From Caldifarciminota bacterium (lineage in GTDB: Bacteria > Hydrothermota > Tepidihabitantia > B3-TA06), in NCBI GenBank assembly GCA_016934635.1, contig JAFGSK010000081.1, positions 1 to 64,000 of the forward strand: a stretch of DNA of 64,000 nucleotides, given 5' to 3'. Below, one piece after another: positions 17,550 to 24,738 of the stretch. Within the stretch, counting starts at the first letter, position 1; each line of letters starts with the position of its first letter. A program made the translations under genes and the position numbers. The notes beneath the pieces were generated by a model that ran no database searches, was not told the DNA's origin, and was given only the letters and a program-made list of their open reading frames with translations.

Positions 17550-17963
17550 TTAAATCCCCTCTACCCTTCCCGGTATTTTATTCGCAAGCCAGTCAAGCGC
17601 TTCGGGTTCAGTCTTGAAGAATGAAATATTTCCTTCCTCCCTTTTAAGGCCTGCTATCGTAGCCTTGACAAGCATCCTGACGACAGGATTCGAGATTACG
17701 AACGCCGTCCAATCAAGCGTGTTAAGATAATCCTCGTATTCCCTGAAGGCCTTGCGAGCCGCGCCACTCATCTTCTTTTGCTTACTCTTTGAAAGATTGA
17801 CCAGTGTATTTCGCAGTTTCTTGCCCTCGTACGTACTTTTTATCTCCGCCCACATTGCATGAACCTCGGCTTCAGTTTCCAGACGGAGAATGTCGACGTG
17901 AAGAACCTCAGATTCGGAATCGAAGGTTATCTCAAAAGGTTTGATTGCAGTTTGATTACCCAT
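17550..17963 (-). CDS. SpoIIAA-like array member 4
   Basis: 137 residues, intact but divergent. The usual DKEARR block is replaced by KKMSGAARKAFREYEDYLNT. The C-terminal half keeps the family pattern (TAFVISNPVVRMLVKATIAG, ISFFKTEPEALDWLANK). Its ribosome site (GAGGTAG) lies inside the decayed remnant of member 5, whose last codons overlap this start. Confidence 0.78.
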   Translation of the reverse strand: MGNQTAIKPFEITFDSESEVLHVDILRLETEAEVHAMWAEIKSTYEGKKLRNTLVNLSKSKQKKMSGAARKAFREYEDYLNTLDWTAFVISNPVVRMLVKATIAGLKREEGNISFFKTEPEALDWLANKIPGRVEGI

Positions 17964-18222
17964 TATCTACCTCATCTAACCAGGTGAGTGTTTCTTTCAT
18001 AAGTTTATACTTGGGTAGAGATACCTATAAACCTTGCGTGTTTCCATGTTTATCTTCTCTAAGAGCTTTCACCGATGCCGGTGTTACTAATGTAAATTTC
18101 TTTCCCTTCCCCGGTTTTTCGTCTCCTTCCGTGATTTCGTTCGTCTCTGTCGGTGGTATATCTACCACAGCCACAACCGCTGTCGCTTTGATCTTTTCAT
18201 CGATGAAGACGTCGTGTTTCAT
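17956..18222 (-). pseudogene. SpoIIAA-like array member 5, decayed
   Basis: A 65-codon frame begins with the family start MKHDVFIDEKIKATAV, loses the central third of the domain (no LLVDL or DKEARR block), keeps KFTLVTPASVKALRED and ends at TAG 18025-18027. Reading on in the same frame gives KYKLMKETLTWLDEVDNG, an evident remnant of the FFKTEKEALAWLK end, up to TAA 17956-17958. This is therefore an internally deleted and stop-interrupted copy. The remnant still supplies the ribosome site for member 4. Confidence 0.72.
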
Positions 18223-18224
18223 GG

Positions 18225-18579
18225 TTACTTATCTCCTTTCAGCCAGACCTTGGATTCGTTCATCGTCCTCGAAGAACCGTGTATTTTTGAAATCTCCGGA
18301 TAGCTTCAGTATAAGATTCTCGACCGCCCTGACATTGGGGTTGGTTTCTATTATCGCCGTCCATTCAGGAGGATTAGCGTCGGTTTCCCGCTTGAACTTG
18401 TGACGGGTTTTCCTATCGAGCATGCTTGTTACCTCTCTGATATCCAGGAGAAAATGGTAGTCGGCCCTGTAACGGTGTTTACCCTCGCTCATCTCGGTGA
18501 TATCCTCTTCGGTCAGCTTACCATTTACCCTCATGTCGACAAGATTTGCTTTCTCGTCGTAAAAAAAATCATTTCCCAC
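18225..18579 (-). pseudogene. SpoIIAA-like array member 6, 3' frameshift
   Basis: The frame is intact for about 106 residues (MGNDFFYDEKANLVDMRVNG, LDRKTRHKFKRETDANPPEW, FFEDDE). It then reads ERIQGLAERR and stops at 18229. Removing one C just after the FFEDDE codons (near 18262) restores ESKVWLKGDK, the expected family ending, with a stop at 18225. The lesion affects only the last dozen residues, so the protein might still fold. A sequencing error is possible. Confidence 0.72.
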
Positions 18580-18581
18580 AG

Positions 18582-18967
18582 CTATTCCTTCTTTACAGTC
18601 ACCGCCGATCTGGTTTTCAACCAGTCTAGGGCTTTCTTCTCTGTCTTCAAGAAGCGGGCATACATGGACGAACCCGTAATTGAAAAGACAATCTTGGCAA
18701 TCATCCTCATCGCCGGATTGGCACCGATGATGGCTATCTTATCGAGCATGTCGGGCACGGCGTATTCCCTAAAACCTTTCGGGCCTCTTTATCCAGCATA
18801 TCGGTGGGCCCTTCCGACAGGTCAACGAGTAAGCGTCTTTGCTTCGTATCATGAGCCAGCCTCACGGTTATCGATATAGCCTCTCGGATATCTTCTGCAT
18901 TCAACGGTTCTGTCTGACTGTAGCGTAATATGCTATGAGTTTCGTCGTACCACACCTTGTATTTCAT
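18582..18967 (-). pseudogene. SpoIIAA-like array member 7, mid-gene frameshift
   Basis: From 18967 the frame gives MKYKVWYDETHSILRYSQTE, LLVDLSEGPTDMLDKEARKV and then runs into nonsense (LGNTPCPTCSIR, stop at 18734). In another frame the missing half continues perfectly: FREYAVPDMLDKIAIIGANP, AMRMIAKIVFSITGSSMYAR, FLKTEKKALDWLKTRSAVT, to TAG at 18582. Adding one T to the TTTT run near 18770 restores the whole 127-residue protein. It is closest to member 12. Mononucleotide slippage, or an assembly error, is the simplest cause. Confidence 0.78.
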
Positions 18968-19331
18968 ATCTGTTTCCTTTCAACCAGGCTACTGCCTCCT
19001 TTTCTTCAGAGAAAAAATGGTAGGCGGTTTCTCCACCAAGTAGTTTTATTACCAGCCTTGCAATCATCCTTATTGCAGGACTTGCACCCAGCATTGCAAT
19101 TTTAGTCAAACCGAGTACCTTCCCTCTTTCCTGAAGAGCCCTTCTGGTCTTTCTGTCGATCTGGTAGGACGGAAGATCGGAGACATCGCTCAACAAGTAA
19201 CCAGTCGATTCGGCTTTCAAGATTTGCTCGATGTTTTCAACAAGCGGAGCAATGTCTTCGACTTCCAATCTGCCGTGAATATCGATACGCGGAATGTTGT
19301 TCACTTCGTCAAAGTACACCTTGTGTTTCAT
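18933..19331 (-). CDS. SpoIIAA-like array member 8
   Basis: 132 residues, intact. The start at 19331 is used because it gives the family opening MKHKVYFDEVNNIPRIDI and follows the previous gene by 4 bases; a longer frame to 19430 only reads through that gene in another phase. Core: STGYLLSDVSDLPSYQIDRK, LTKIAMLGASPAIRMIARLV, YHFFSEEKEAVAWLKG. Its 3' end overlaps the start of member 7 by 35 bases. Confidence 0.8.
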   Translation of the reverse strand: MKHKVYFDEVNNIPRIDIHGRLEVEDIAPLVENIEQILKAESTGYLLSDVSDLPSYQIDRKTRRALQERGKVLGLTKIAMLGASPAIRMIARLVIKLLGGETAYHFFSEEKEAVAWLKGNRYEIQGVVRRNS

Positions 19332-19335
19332 CGAC

Positions 19336-19716
19336 TTACGTCTCCTTGAACCATTCGAGTGCATCTTCAGCGGTCTTAAAAAATCTAGCTGAGGTTCCGT
19401 CACCCATAACGGCCAGGGCAACCTTGGCAACCATTCTCATTACAGGATTGGCACCCACTATCGCAGTTTTGATGAATCTGAGTCGTTCAGTGTAGGTGCG
19501 GAACACCTGGCGGGCTTCCTTGTCTATCAATCCTCGTGCATCACCTTCGACGGCGCTTATATCGCCTATTATGTAACTGCCCGATGTCTTACCTTCGGGA
19601 AGAAGTCTCGTGACTTCAGCTACAATTGCGTGAACGTCTTCTGCGGTTATCTTTTCGAGTACCTCCACGTAAAGAACCTTGTCTGTTTCCTCGAAGTTGA
19701 TCTTGAATCGAGCCAT
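19336..19716 (-). CDS. SpoIIAA-like array member 9
   Basis: 126 residues, intact. The start is MARFKINFEETDKVLYVEVL; the core has KITAEDVHAIVAEVTRLLPE, GLIDKEARQVFRTYTERL, FIKTAIVGANPVMRMVAKVA and SARFFKTAEDALEWFKET. It is a good reference for the family because all conserved blocks are present. Zero bases separate it from member 10. Confidence 0.82.
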   Translation of the reverse strand: MARFKINFEETDKVLYVEVLEKITAEDVHAIVAEVTRLLPEGKTSGSYIIGDISAVEGDARGLIDKEARQVFRTYTERLRFIKTAIVGANPVMRMVAKVALAVMGDGTSARFFKTAEDALEWFKET

Positions 19717-20103
19717 CTATCTCCTCTCCTTGTTAAGGACCTTCTGGCTTTGTATCCAGATTAGCGCCTCATCGTCTTCGTTGAATGAGCCTATACTTCC
19801 TTTTTTGCCTAATGACATCGCGATTATCATCATCATCATCTTCACCAGCGGTGATGCACCCACGAATGCAATCCTCTCGAAATCCAATTCCTTTATTCTT
19901 TGGACCATACGTTCACGGTTCCCTCTTTTGGGTATCGAGAACTCCCCTTCGCTTACGTCGATTACCGCAGCACGATGTTCACTTCCCGCGAACTTTTCTT
20001 CCAGTCCCTTTATAAACTCGCGATTGTCCTCCGAGCCGAATTTCCCTTTTATCTTAATCCTCACGACCCCTTCCTTTTTATCCTGCCACATTTCGTAATT
20101 CAC
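19717..20103 (-). CDS. SpoIIAA-like array member 10
   Basis: 128 residues, intact but with a changed middle: the DKEARR block is replaced by IPKRGNRERMVQRIKELDFE. Other blocks are kept (MNYEMWQDKKEGVVRIKIKG, AAVIDVSEGEF, RIAFVGASPLVKMMMMIIAM, FNEDDEALIWIQS). The run of Met residues in the central helix is unusual. A 52-base gap separates it from member 11. Confidence 0.78.
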   Translation of the reverse strand: MNYEMWQDKKEGVVRIKIKGKFGSEDNREFIKGLEEKFAGSEHRAAVIDVSEGEFSIPKRGNRERMVQRIKELDFERIAFVGASPLVKMMMMIIAMSLGKKGSIGSFNEDDEALIWIQSQKVLNKERR

Positions 20104-20155
20104 ACATCCTCCTTAAAATACATCAGGTTTTTGGTTCTCGCGTGTAAAATCCTTA

Positions 20156-20557
20156 TCACCTGACAACCTCAGTCTTGATAGGGCTTTCTTTTCTCAACCA
20201 TGCCATGGCTTCATCCTCGGTACTAAAGAAACCGTACTCCGGACCAGGTTCCTGCTCACCTGTGTGTAAGGCGCGAAACATCATCCTCGACATCGGACTC
20301 AGACCAACGTAGGCTATCCTTTTTATTCTGAGTCTGGTCCCATTTCCCCTAAGGGCCTCGCGTGTCTTCTTATCAATAACCAGGTTCCGTATCCTGCTCG
20401 CGTCAATGAGCTGGTATCCTCTTTTTGACTTTTGAAGAGCGTTGTGTAATGCCTCAATATGTGCGCTGATGTTATCCGGATTCAGTTCGTGTAAAAGCTT
20501 TACCCATACGATGTCGCTATCCTCGTCGTAGGTGACTATTGATGGTTTGCTGTCCAT
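20156..20557 (-). CDS. SpoIIAA-like array member 11
   Basis: 133 residues. The start at 20557 shares one base with the stop of member 12 (TAATG), the coupling used several times in this array; a start 18 bases earlier is possible but less likely. Blocks: MDSKPSIVTYDEDSDIVWVK, GYQLIDASRIRNLVIDKKTR, RIKRIAYVGLSPMSRMMFRA and YGFFSTEDEAMAWLRK. It keeps the YxLIDAS version of the strand seen in member 1. Confidence 0.8.
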   Translation of the reverse strand: MDSKPSIVTYDEDSDIVWVKLLHELNPDNISAHIEALHNALQKSKRGYQLIDASRIRNLVIDKKTREALRGNGTRLRIKRIAYVGLSPMSRMMFRALHTGEQEPGPEYGFFSTEDEAMAWLRKESPIKTEVVR

Positions 20558-20973
20558 TAATCTTCCTTTAACCACTCGATTGCCTCCTGTTCAGTCTTGA
20601 AAAACTGCGCGATCTTTGATACACCTGTGATGGCCAGAACAACCTTGGCAAGCATTCTCGTAGCGGCTGAGGCTCCGAAAATCGCCACCTTGTCGTAATC
20701 CTTGGGGTTAGCGGTTTCCCGAAATGCTCGCCGCGCTTCCTTGTCCACCATGTTGGTAGGGCCTTCGGTAAGATCAACCAACACCAGATGATGCCGTGAA
20801 CCTTCAACCATCTTGTGTGCAAGGGGTTGAACCTCGTAAACGTCTTTAACGGTCAGAGGATTGTATTGCTTGAAGCAAAGAACTTTTCTCTTATAATCAA
20901 ACCACAACTTGTAATTGTCCACGGCTTCTTGACCGGGTTTAGATATTTCTTTTTTCTGTGTAACTTTTGCCAT
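20557..20973 (-). CDS. SpoIIAA-like array member 12
   Basis: 138 residues, intact. About 20 extra polar residues precede the core YKLWFDYKRKVLCFKQYNPL. Then come HLVLVDLTEGPTNMVDKEAR, YDKVAIFGASAATRMLAKVV and AQFFKTEQEAIEWLKED. It shares the xEGPTxMxDKEAR block with member 7, showing common descent. The stop overlaps the start of member 11 (TAATG). Confidence 0.82.
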   Translation of the reverse strand: MAKVTQKKEISKPGQEAVDNYKLWFDYKRKVLCFKQYNPLTVKDVYEVQPLAHKMVEGSRHHLVLVDLTEGPTNMVDKEARRAFRETANPKDYDKVAIFGASAATRMLAKVVLAITGVSKIAQFFKTEQEAIEWLKED

Positions 20974-20999
20974 AATTTACCCTTAAAGCTGAGCTGAAC

Positions 21000-21236
21000 C
21001 TACTCCTTTTTCTTTATTTTCGATAGTTCTTCAGCAAGACTCAGTCTTTGTTCTGTTTCGTTTTCCAAGTCTGAAAGGATAAGATTGAGGCCGGTTTCTA
21101 TCGCGGTCAACCGGTCGGCCTTATCCATATCAATCTTGAGGCGGGCAAACAGGTCTCCGCCTGCAATTTGAGCCAATATATCTTCAATATCCTCTAAACG
21201 TTTTGATAAATCCCTTATATCATCCGATCCATTCAT
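21000..21236 (-). CDS. Orphan RsbR-type N-terminal helical module (stub 2)
   Basis: A 78-residue protein (start at 21236, TAATG-coupled to member 14). It aligns with stub 1 and with the N-module of RsbR: LSKRLEDIEDILAQIAGGDL, KIDMDKADRLTAIETGLNLI and LSDLENE, ending in a basic KIKKKE. There is no STAS domain. Like stub 1 it directly follows a complete SpoIIAA-like gene, giving two cases of the same gene pair. Confidence 0.75.
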   Translation of the reverse strand: MNGSDDIRDLSKRLEDIEDILAQIAGGDLFARLKIDMDKADRLTAIETGLNLILSDLENETEQRLSLAEELSKIKKKE

Positions 21237-21604
21237 TATTCTTCTCCTTTCAGCCAAGCCAGGGCTTCAACCTCGGTCTTAAAGAATTTTGTGTTGTTCG
21301 TTTTTCCCAATGCTGCAAGAACCACCCTTGCCGCCATACGCAGGATAGGTGAGTTAACCAGTATGGCCGCTCGGTCGAGGGGAAGCTTGAGGGCATGTTC
21401 TTTATAGACTTCCCTAACCTCTTTAGGGATATTCGCTATGGCCTCGGCTTCGGTCAGGTCCATAATACCCTGACGGGTGTTCATCTCCACGAGCTTATTC
21501 TCTATTTCGATCATAAGCATCTGGGCAGATTCCTTTGTTAGAGACCGAAGTACCTTGGCTTTAACCATCTTGGTCTTATCATCGAACCATACCTCGTAAT
21601 CCAT
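21236..21604 (-). CDS. SpoIIAA-like array member 14
   Basis: 122 residues, intact. MDYEVWFDDKTKMVKAKVLR, SLTKESAQMLMIEIENKLVE, QGIMDLTEAEAIANIPKEVR, DRAAILVNSPILRMAARVVL and NNTKFFKTEVEALAWLKGEE are all clear. It starts at a TAATG junction with the preceding decayed copy and ends at a TAATG junction with stub 2. Confidence 0.83.
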   Translation of the reverse strand: MDYEVWFDDKTKMVKAKVLRSLTKESAQMLMIEIENKLVEMNTRQGIMDLTEAEAIANIPKEVREVYKEHALKLPLDRAAILVNSPILRMAARVVLAALGKTNNTKFFKTEVEALAWLKGEE

Positions 21605-21966
21605 TATGTATCCTTGTTAAACCCCATCAGGGCGTCGGATTCGCTGGATGTTAATGCGGTAACCATTTTTACCCCTCACCGCGAGATAAACATTGACTGC
21701 GGTTCGCGGAATGTGGTTTGCTCCCAGAACGCCGGATCAGGCTTAGGATTAAAGCTTCGCCGGTTCTCATCTATCTGGAACCCTTTGTCTATCCATTCCT
21801 TATTCTCTATCTTCTTAAACGTTAATGAGGATGAAGCTTTAGATCCGAACCTCGAATTCTTTTGGAGCTTCCGTATGATTCCCTGAAATTCTTTCTGGGT
21901 GAGTGTCGAATGGATTACTAAATGAAGACCCCTTTTGTTAACCTCATCCTGACGTAAATAGATCAC
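21604..21966 (-). pseudogene. Probable decayed SpoIIAA-like copy (member 15)
   Basis: A 96-codon frame (MIYLRQDEVNKRGLHLVIHS, TLTQKEFQGIIRKLQ) stops at TGA 21676-21678. The same frame continues GVKMVTALTSSESDALMGFN to a TAA that overlaps the next start (TAATG). The ending resembles the family FFKTExEALAWLK motif, and size and position fit the array. The middle (SLTFKKIENKEWIDKGFQID) has little similarity left, so descent from the family is probable but not certain. Confidence 0.5.
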
Positions 21967-22385
21967 TTCGTATCCTTCTGGGTTGTATCTTTCTTTTTTA
22001 TTTTTTTCTTTACAGGCGTTTTTTTATCTTTATCAAGCTTCAGCCATGCATAGGCCTGGTTATCGCGAAGAAAGACGGAGTTGTGAGTCTTACAAGAATC
22101 AGCCAGGGCAAGCTTTGCAGCCATCATGGTTACAGGATCTAGACGGAGAAATGCAACCTTATCCTGGTAACGACCCTGGGTCATTTCCGCGACCATGTCT
22201 GTATCCCTGCTCATTACCTTTTGAGGCTTCTCGGTGAGTGCGCAGAGCAAGCGTTTGCGTTTCTTGTCCTTGTACAACCCAAGTAAGATTGCATGAACCT
22301 TTTCAACGTCCTTAACTGTCAGAAGGGTCAGTATCATGATAAAGGTCTCTGTTTCTTCTCCGTTGAACCATAGCTCGTAGGCCAT
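21963..22385 (-). CDS. SpoIIAA-like array member 16 with Lys-rich tail
   Basis: 140 residues from ATG 22385, which shares a base with the stop of member 17 (TAATG). The core is MAYELWFNGEETETFIMILT, LLTVKDVEKVHAILLGLYKD, RLLCALTEKPQKVMSRDTDM, KVAFLRLDPVTMMAAKLALA and FLRDNQAYAWLKLD. It then carries a basic tail (KKTPVKKKIKKKDTTQKDTK) unique in the array, which could bind nucleic acid or anionic partners. Confidence 0.78.
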   Translation of the reverse strand: MAYELWFNGEETETFIMILTLLTVKDVEKVHAILLGLYKDKKRKRLLCALTEKPQKVMSRDTDMVAEMTQGRYQDKVAFLRLDPVTMMAAKLALADSCKTHNSVFLRDNQAYAWLKLDKDKKTPVKKKIKKKDTTQKDTK

Positions 22386-22777
22386 TAATTTACTCCCTTC
22401 GTTGCTGCGGTTTCGACGCGTTTTAGCCACTGGATAGCGTCGTCTTGGGAACTAAAGAACCTGACCTGGTTCGATTTACCGGCAGCCGTCAGTACTATTT
22501 TTGCGAGCATTCTCATCGCAGGCTTGGCGTTGTACATGGCTATTCTGTCGAAGCCTATCCTCTCATACATCTCGATAAGCCACCGGCGGTAGGATTTCTC
22601 TGTGGGCAACTCGGTACCGCCTTCTGTGAGATCGCAAAGGAGATAATGTTTCTCAATACCTTTGTAGCACTCCTGTATCCTCGGGATGTACACAGCGCCG
22701 TCATCGGGACTGAAGGTTCCTCTGAGCTTGAGGAAGCAAATCCCGTGTTCTGAATCAAACCAAACTTGGTGTTTCAC
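22385..22777 (-). CDS. SpoIIAA-like array member 17
   Basis: 130 residues, intact: MKHQVWFDSEHGICFLKLRG, HYLLCDLTEGGTELPTEKSY, FDRIAMYNAKPAMRMLAKIV, RFFSSQDDAIQWLKRV. The start lies 23 bases inside the end of member 18. The DKEARR helix is replaced by PTEKSYRRWLIEMYE, as in member 18, so 17 and 18 form a subgroup. Confidence 0.8.
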   Translation of the reverse strand: MKHQVWFDSEHGICFLKLRGTFSPDDGAVYIPRIQECYKGIEKHYLLCDLTEGGTELPTEKSYRRWLIEMYERIGFDRIAMYNAKPAMRMLAKIVLTAAGKSNQVRFFSSQDDAIQWLKRVETAATKGVN

Positions 22778-23171
22778 GAATCTCTTCGCTTATTGAAATT
22801 TGAGAGAACCATTCCAACGCTCCCTTCTCGGTTTCAAAGAAAGCCGTATCCCTTGATTTCCCCAGAGCGGCCATTACGATCATGGAGGCCATTCGCTTAA
22901 CCGGCGAGACTCCTACGACAGCTACCTTCTCAAGACCGATCCTGGTCGCCTTTTCCGCTATCCATTTGCGAAATTTTCTGGAAAGGGTTTTACCAGGGAT
23001 TTGAGAGACATCGGTAAGTAAGTATCGATGCTCTTTGCCTTCGAACAATCGTTCCATTTCGTCGATGAAATTCGCGGCTTCGTGTTCGTCAAATCTGTTG
23101 GATTGCCAGTCTTTTGGTATCTTCATCTTTAATACACCGTTCTCCTCGTCGAAATGAAGCATACTTTTCAC
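22755..23171 (-). CDS. SpoIIAA-like array member 18
   Basis: 138 residues, intact: MKSMLHFDEENGVLKMKIPK, EHRYLLTDVSQIPGKTLSRK, LEKVAVVGVSPVKRMASMIV and TAFFETEKGALEWFSQ. It has an insertion (WQSNRFDEHEAANF) near the LTxEDV strand. It overlaps both neighbours (4 and 23 bases), consistent with one polycistronic message. Confidence 0.8.
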   Translation of the reverse strand: MKSMLHFDEENGVLKMKIPKDWQSNRFDEHEAANFIDEMERLFEGKEHRYLLTDVSQIPGKTLSRKFRKWIAEKATRIGLEKVAVVGVSPVKRMASMIVMAALGKSRDTAFFETEKGALEWFSQISISEEIRETPSLV

Positions 23172-23674
23172 CTATTACTTCCCAACCAGGAGATTACCTG
23201 CTCAAGGGTTTCAAAAGATAAAGTTGCTTTCTTAAACCGGAGCGCCCTGCAGAATATCTCGGTATACTTGCGTATCATCGGAGGTCCACCTGCGATTACC
23301 AGTTGGACCTCGGAGCCGTAATGTTTTGAAGCCTGAACCAAAAGCTCGGAAAAGACCTGGCGACTCCGTGCTGCCAGATGGACAAGCTGGGATATATCTA
23401 AAAGGATTACCTTTAAGGTATAAGGAAAAAACTCAACGTTTGCCACGTAGTCTTCAATAAGGGCTTCTATTTCGAACGGTTTTGGCAGACCTTCAAGACA
23501 GATTCGACATATCCCGTCTTTACTGAAGGTTAGCCTTTTTTTTGCCTGAGCCCCGGGGGATAATTCGCAACTTCCAGAGTTGGATTTCGTATCAATACTA
23601 TCTGGATTAATTCTACTAGTACTAATTCTGTTAGCGGTTATTCGGGAGGATCCAGGTAGTGAAGTTTCCATCAT
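23168..23674 (-). CDS. SpoIIAA-like array member 19, divergent first gene
   Basis: 168 residues, the first gene of the operon and the most divergent. A Ser/Asn-rich N-terminal extension of about 45 residues precedes a STAS-like core (RLTFSKDGICRICLEGLPKP, KVILLDISQLVHLAARSRQV, VQLVIAGGPPMIRKYTEIFC, LSFETLEQVISWLGSNR). The strand LLDISQLVHLAARSRQ is closer to ordinary STAS proteins than in the other members, so this gene may be nearer the ancestral type. The ribosome site AGGAGGAG is strong. Confidence 0.7.
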   Translation of the reverse strand: MMETSLPGSSRITANRISTSRINPDSIDTKSNSGSCELSPGAQAKKRLTFSKDGICRICLEGLPKPFEIEALIEDYVANVEFFPYTLKVILLDISQLVHLAARSRQVFSELLVQASKHYGSEVQLVIAGGPPMIRKYTEIFCRALRFKKATLSFETLEQVISWLGSNR

Positions 23675-24602
23675 CTTCTCCTCCTATTCAATTCATACAT
23701 CATAAAATCGAACAACCGATCGTCACTGGATATAGATCCGGTTGAAAGCTCAGTCATCGATGCTCCCTACCAAGCTCAGCGATGTTCGGATTAGAAGAGC
23801 TAGTGTTTTCCTACTTAATGCAGGAGGGGAGAGGTGCCCCGGGGGAACACCCCACATCATGTTGTCCTGTCCGATACTGCAGGTCAGGTTATGCTGCGGG
23901 TATTCCGTTTGATGCAAGTGGTAAATTGCCAGCCGATCCGCAGGCCGAGATCTAACCCTATTGCTGGATACAAGACAAATAAGCGAGTTTACGGGACACC
24001 TCTTCGACCACCTGTGCGGTAGGGACCCGTGGGAATGTCTAATCCTGTTCCCGTAATTCCTCACCGGGTTTGAAACTGTGGCTGCCGGGTAGAACCCGAC
24101 AGCCACAGGATATGTGTGGGAGGAGGGCATGATTTTTTCAACTTCCCTTCCTTGAGAAAATGGCATTCTGGCTTTCGTTTGGCTTTTACATGTCGGATGA
24201 AGAAATTTCACAAAAGCCTCCATAACACGTAACTATCCTAGTCTACTAACATGATCCTGGAATACTTTTTTTGAGTAGAGACTGAATTAATATAGAATTC
24301 AAGCGATGCCTTTTCGCCAGATGTCTGTATACATAAAGCTTGTACTTCCACAATGGGTCATTACGGTAGGAGTTGATGTCAGTCCGTTTTTCGATAACAG
24401 ACGCCTTTTGCATAATACCATTTTCAACCATGCATTTGATTAAGCAATTTCGGTGCCAGATTAGCCTCTAATGTAAGTTGCATATTCATGAACCTTAATT
24501 AGAGACTTGAAAACTGGATGTCGCAGTGTATTCGGTTATCCGTAATATATCCTCCGAAAAATTGGAGGGTTTTCTTACCTGCAGGTTTTTTTTAATCTCA
24601 AG
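23675..24602 (-). ncRNA. Long structured leader of the SpoIIAA-like operon (putative)
   Basis: About 0.93 kb between the promoter at 24603-24630 and the first array gene. No convincing gene lies here; frames at 23750-24223 and 24246-24431 lack ribosome sites and family features. A 15-base-pair hairpin occurs at 24076-24108 (arms CTGTGGCTGCCGGGT and ACCCGACAGCCACAG). Its single mismatch becomes a G-U pair only in minus-strand RNA, which favours transcription in the array direction. Further complementary GC-rich segments flank it (for example ACGGGA / TCCCGT). It may be a regulatory 5' leader or a separate small RNA; no known family recognised. Confidence 0.4.
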
Positions 24603-24630
24603 TAATTAACATACTACGAGGACTTGTCAA
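24603..24630 (-). promoter_or_regulatory. Sigma70 promoter of the array leader
   Basis: Minus-strand TTGACA (24625-24630) and TAATTA (24603-24608) with a 16-base spacer. It lies between the NtrC gene and the array and is the only good promoter seen upstream of the array. No sigma54-type GG-N10-GC element was found here. Confidence 0.5.
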
Positions 24631-24738
24631 TAAAAAACCCTGCCCTCTTTTGACATTAGTTTTTCAGAACCGTGAAATCTGCGGATCTTTATTCATCCCA
24701 GGAAACCTTTCGAGAAACGGTAGCCTAGGTAGACAGGT

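Noticed and set aside
19332..19430. Upstream extension of array member 8
   Set aside because: These codons lie in the preceding gene in another frame; the family start MKHKVYFDEV is at 19331.
23750..24223. 157-codon minus-strand ORF as a gene
   Set aside because: No ribosome site, no family motifs, and it overlaps strong RNA hairpins; better explained as leader.
23675..24240. Group II intron, SRP RNA, RNase P or tmRNA
   Set aside because: I compared remembered core motifs by eye (domain V, the GGAAGGAAG tetraloop region, GAGGAAAGTCC) and found none.
24246..24431. 61-codon minus-strand ORF as a gene
   Set aside because: No ribosome site and no recognisable sequence features; it lies inside the putative leader.
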